Origin: Parachlamydiales bacterium
GTDB lineage: Bacteria; Chlamydiota; Chlamydiia; Chlamydiales; SM23-39
Reading direction: 5' to 3'
Assembly (NCBI GenBank): GCA_020058465.1
Contig: JAGVDZ010000024.1
Coordinates: forward strand, 1 to 6,231
DNA length: 6,231 nucleotides
In this document: positions 5,357-6,231 of the stretch, in pieces
Numbering within the stretch: the first letter of the stretch is position 1
Layout: each line of letters starts with the position of its first letter
Position numbers and translations under genes: made by a program
The notes under the pieces: generated by a model
What the model was told of the DNA's origin: nothing
Seen by the model: the letters and a program-made list of their open reading frames with translations, nothing else
Database searches by the model: none

Positions 5357-6231
5357 GTGATAGCACAAGAAGAACTTGTCCTTCGTGGGTTGTCGATCAG
5401 TCCCGGCATAGGTATGGGACCTGTGTACTTTCTTTGCCCCTCAGAGAAAGAAAGAGGACAGTCGTTGCTTTTGGTCGATGAGATCGAAGTGGAAATTTTG
5501 CGTTATCGGAAAGCCTTAGATCAAAGTCGTAAAGAAATTGAATGGATGCGAACATTTTCTTTGCAAGCAGAGCCTCCTGAAGCGGGAGCCATTTTGGAAA
5601 CACATCTAGAGATGATCAAAGATCCTTTGATGACGGTGGTCGTTGAAGAGAGAGTCAGAAATACAAGAGAGCGGCTCGAACATATTCTTTCTTGTTTAGT
5701 GGAGGAATATCAGCAACGGTTCCAGGCTCTATCGGATCGGTATTTTCAAGAGCGTTCGCGCGATTTTGTCGATATTTCAAGACGTATTTTACGTAATTTA
5801 CAAAACGTATCACATTTAGCCGACCATCTGCCTCCGTCGACAGTTTTGGTGACACATGAACTGGTCCCCTCTGAGATGATTGAAATGAAGTCTTCATCCA
5901 TCGCGGCATTGGTTACTGTGATGGGAGGCTTGACATCACATGTGGCTATTTTAGCTCGCGCCAAAGGCATCCCCTACGTTGCTCGTGTCGAACTTTCGGG
6001 GTTTATAGACAAGGGGGTCGAGCGGATGATCGTCGACGGTTGTCAAGGTATTGTGATCGTCAATCCTTCTTTGCAAAGATGGGTACACTATCAGACTCTT
6101 CGAGACGAGATGATGCAAAAAGAGTCTTTGCATTTGAGTCGGGCGCATCTCAAGGGAGAGACCATCGATGGGTATGAAGTTAGAACCTTCATCAATGTTG
6201 AAAATCCTGCTGAAGTGGAGCTGATTGCGAC
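5357..6231 (+). CDS. ptsI: PTS Enzyme I (phosphoenolpyruvate-protein phosphotransferase), 5' part
   Basis: Takes phosphate from phosphoenolpyruvate and gives it to His17 of HPr. Only the first 291 codons are inside the window; the family usually has about 570 residues. Seen: N-terminal LRGLSISPGIGMGPVYF (residues 9-25, family hallmark); a helical HPr-binding region at about 35-155 including RSRDFVDISRRIL; the phosphohistidine motif GGLTSHVAILARAKGIP with the active-site His at residue 195 (His189 in E. coli); and the beginning of the PEP-binding barrel linker (TFINVENPAEVELIA at the edge). GTG 5357, four bases after the ptsH stop, fits the family N-terminus. It has no well-spaced Shine-Dalgarno (AAGGAG at 5332-5337 is 19 bases away), so translation is probably coupled to ptsH. 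TTG 5339, overlapping the ptsH end, is an alternative start. Incomplete only because the window ends. Confidence 0.93.
   Translation, partial: MIAQEELVLRGLSISPGIGMGPVYFLCPSEKERGQSLLLVDEIEVEILRYRKALDQSRKEIEWMRTFSLQAEPPEAGAILETHLEMIKDPLMTVVVEERVRNTRERLEHILSCLVEEYQQRFQALSDRYFQERSRDFVDISRRILRNLQNVSHLADHLPPSTVLVTHELVPSEMIEMKSSSIAALVTVMGGLTSHVAILARAKGIPYVARVELSGFIDKGVERMIVDGCQGIVIVNPSLQRWVHYQTLRDEMMQKESLHLSRAHLKGETIDGYEVRTFINVENPAEVELIA

Noticed and set aside
1..6231. CRISPR arrays, tRNA or rRNA genes
   Set aside because: No regularly spaced repeats and no tRNA-like cloverleaf or rRNA-like sequence seen. The repeats present are two to four isolated copies of element ends.

Overview
The window looks like chromosomal DNA of a chlamydia-like bacterium (order Chlamydiales, more likely an amoeba or arthropod symbiont lineage such as the Waddlia/Parachlamydia/Criblamydia group than Chlamydia itself). 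The main reason is gene company. As I remember it, Chlamydia trachomatis carries ptsI, ptsH, a conserved hypothetical (CT338) and a comEC-like gene side by side (CT336-CT339), and the same four families occur here in the same order. ndh and hprK are interposed. Base composition by eye is moderate (mid-40s percent GC). The species cannot be named from this window.

Layout. Bases 1-41 are only the tail beyond the comEC stop, and I see nothing in them. The minus strand carries ndh (2875-1616) followed 41 nt later by comEC (1574-42), probably co-transcribed. A 206-bp divergent spacer (2876-3081) holds a 57-bp inverted repeat almost touching the ndh start codon. The plus strand carries a SMI1/KNR4-domain gene (3082-3882), hprK (3919-4863), ptsH (5080-5352) and the 5' part of ptsI (5357 to the window edge). 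The 216-bp spacer between hprK and ptsH holds a weak hairpin terminator candidate and a 91-bp MITE-like element with 14-bp terminal inverted repeats.

How the genes fit together. hprK, ptsH and ptsI make the regulatory core of a phosphotransferase system. Enzyme I phosphorylates HPr on His17, and HprK phosphorylates or dephosphorylates HPr on Ser48. Both HPr sites and the HprK catalytic residues are intact, so this looks like a working signalling module. No sugar permease (EIIB/EIIC) is in the window. Ndh would feed electrons from NADH to quinone. ComEC would be a DNA-uptake channel of a short type without a C-terminal hydrolase domain.

The most interesting content is the small repeats. (1) A 71-bp palindrome lies inside comEC and is translated in frame as about 23-24 residues, reminiscent of the Rickettsia palindromic elements found inside protein genes. 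(2) The MITE-like element upstream of ptsH shares an exact 29-bp end with a solitary copy that abuts the hprK start codon, so hprK is flanked by element ends. (3) The outermost 12 bases of the same end form the comEC start region. (4) Another inverted repeat sits 3 bases from the ndh start. Small palindromic elements therefore touch the 5' ends of three genes, occupy the ptsH leader and interrupt comEC.
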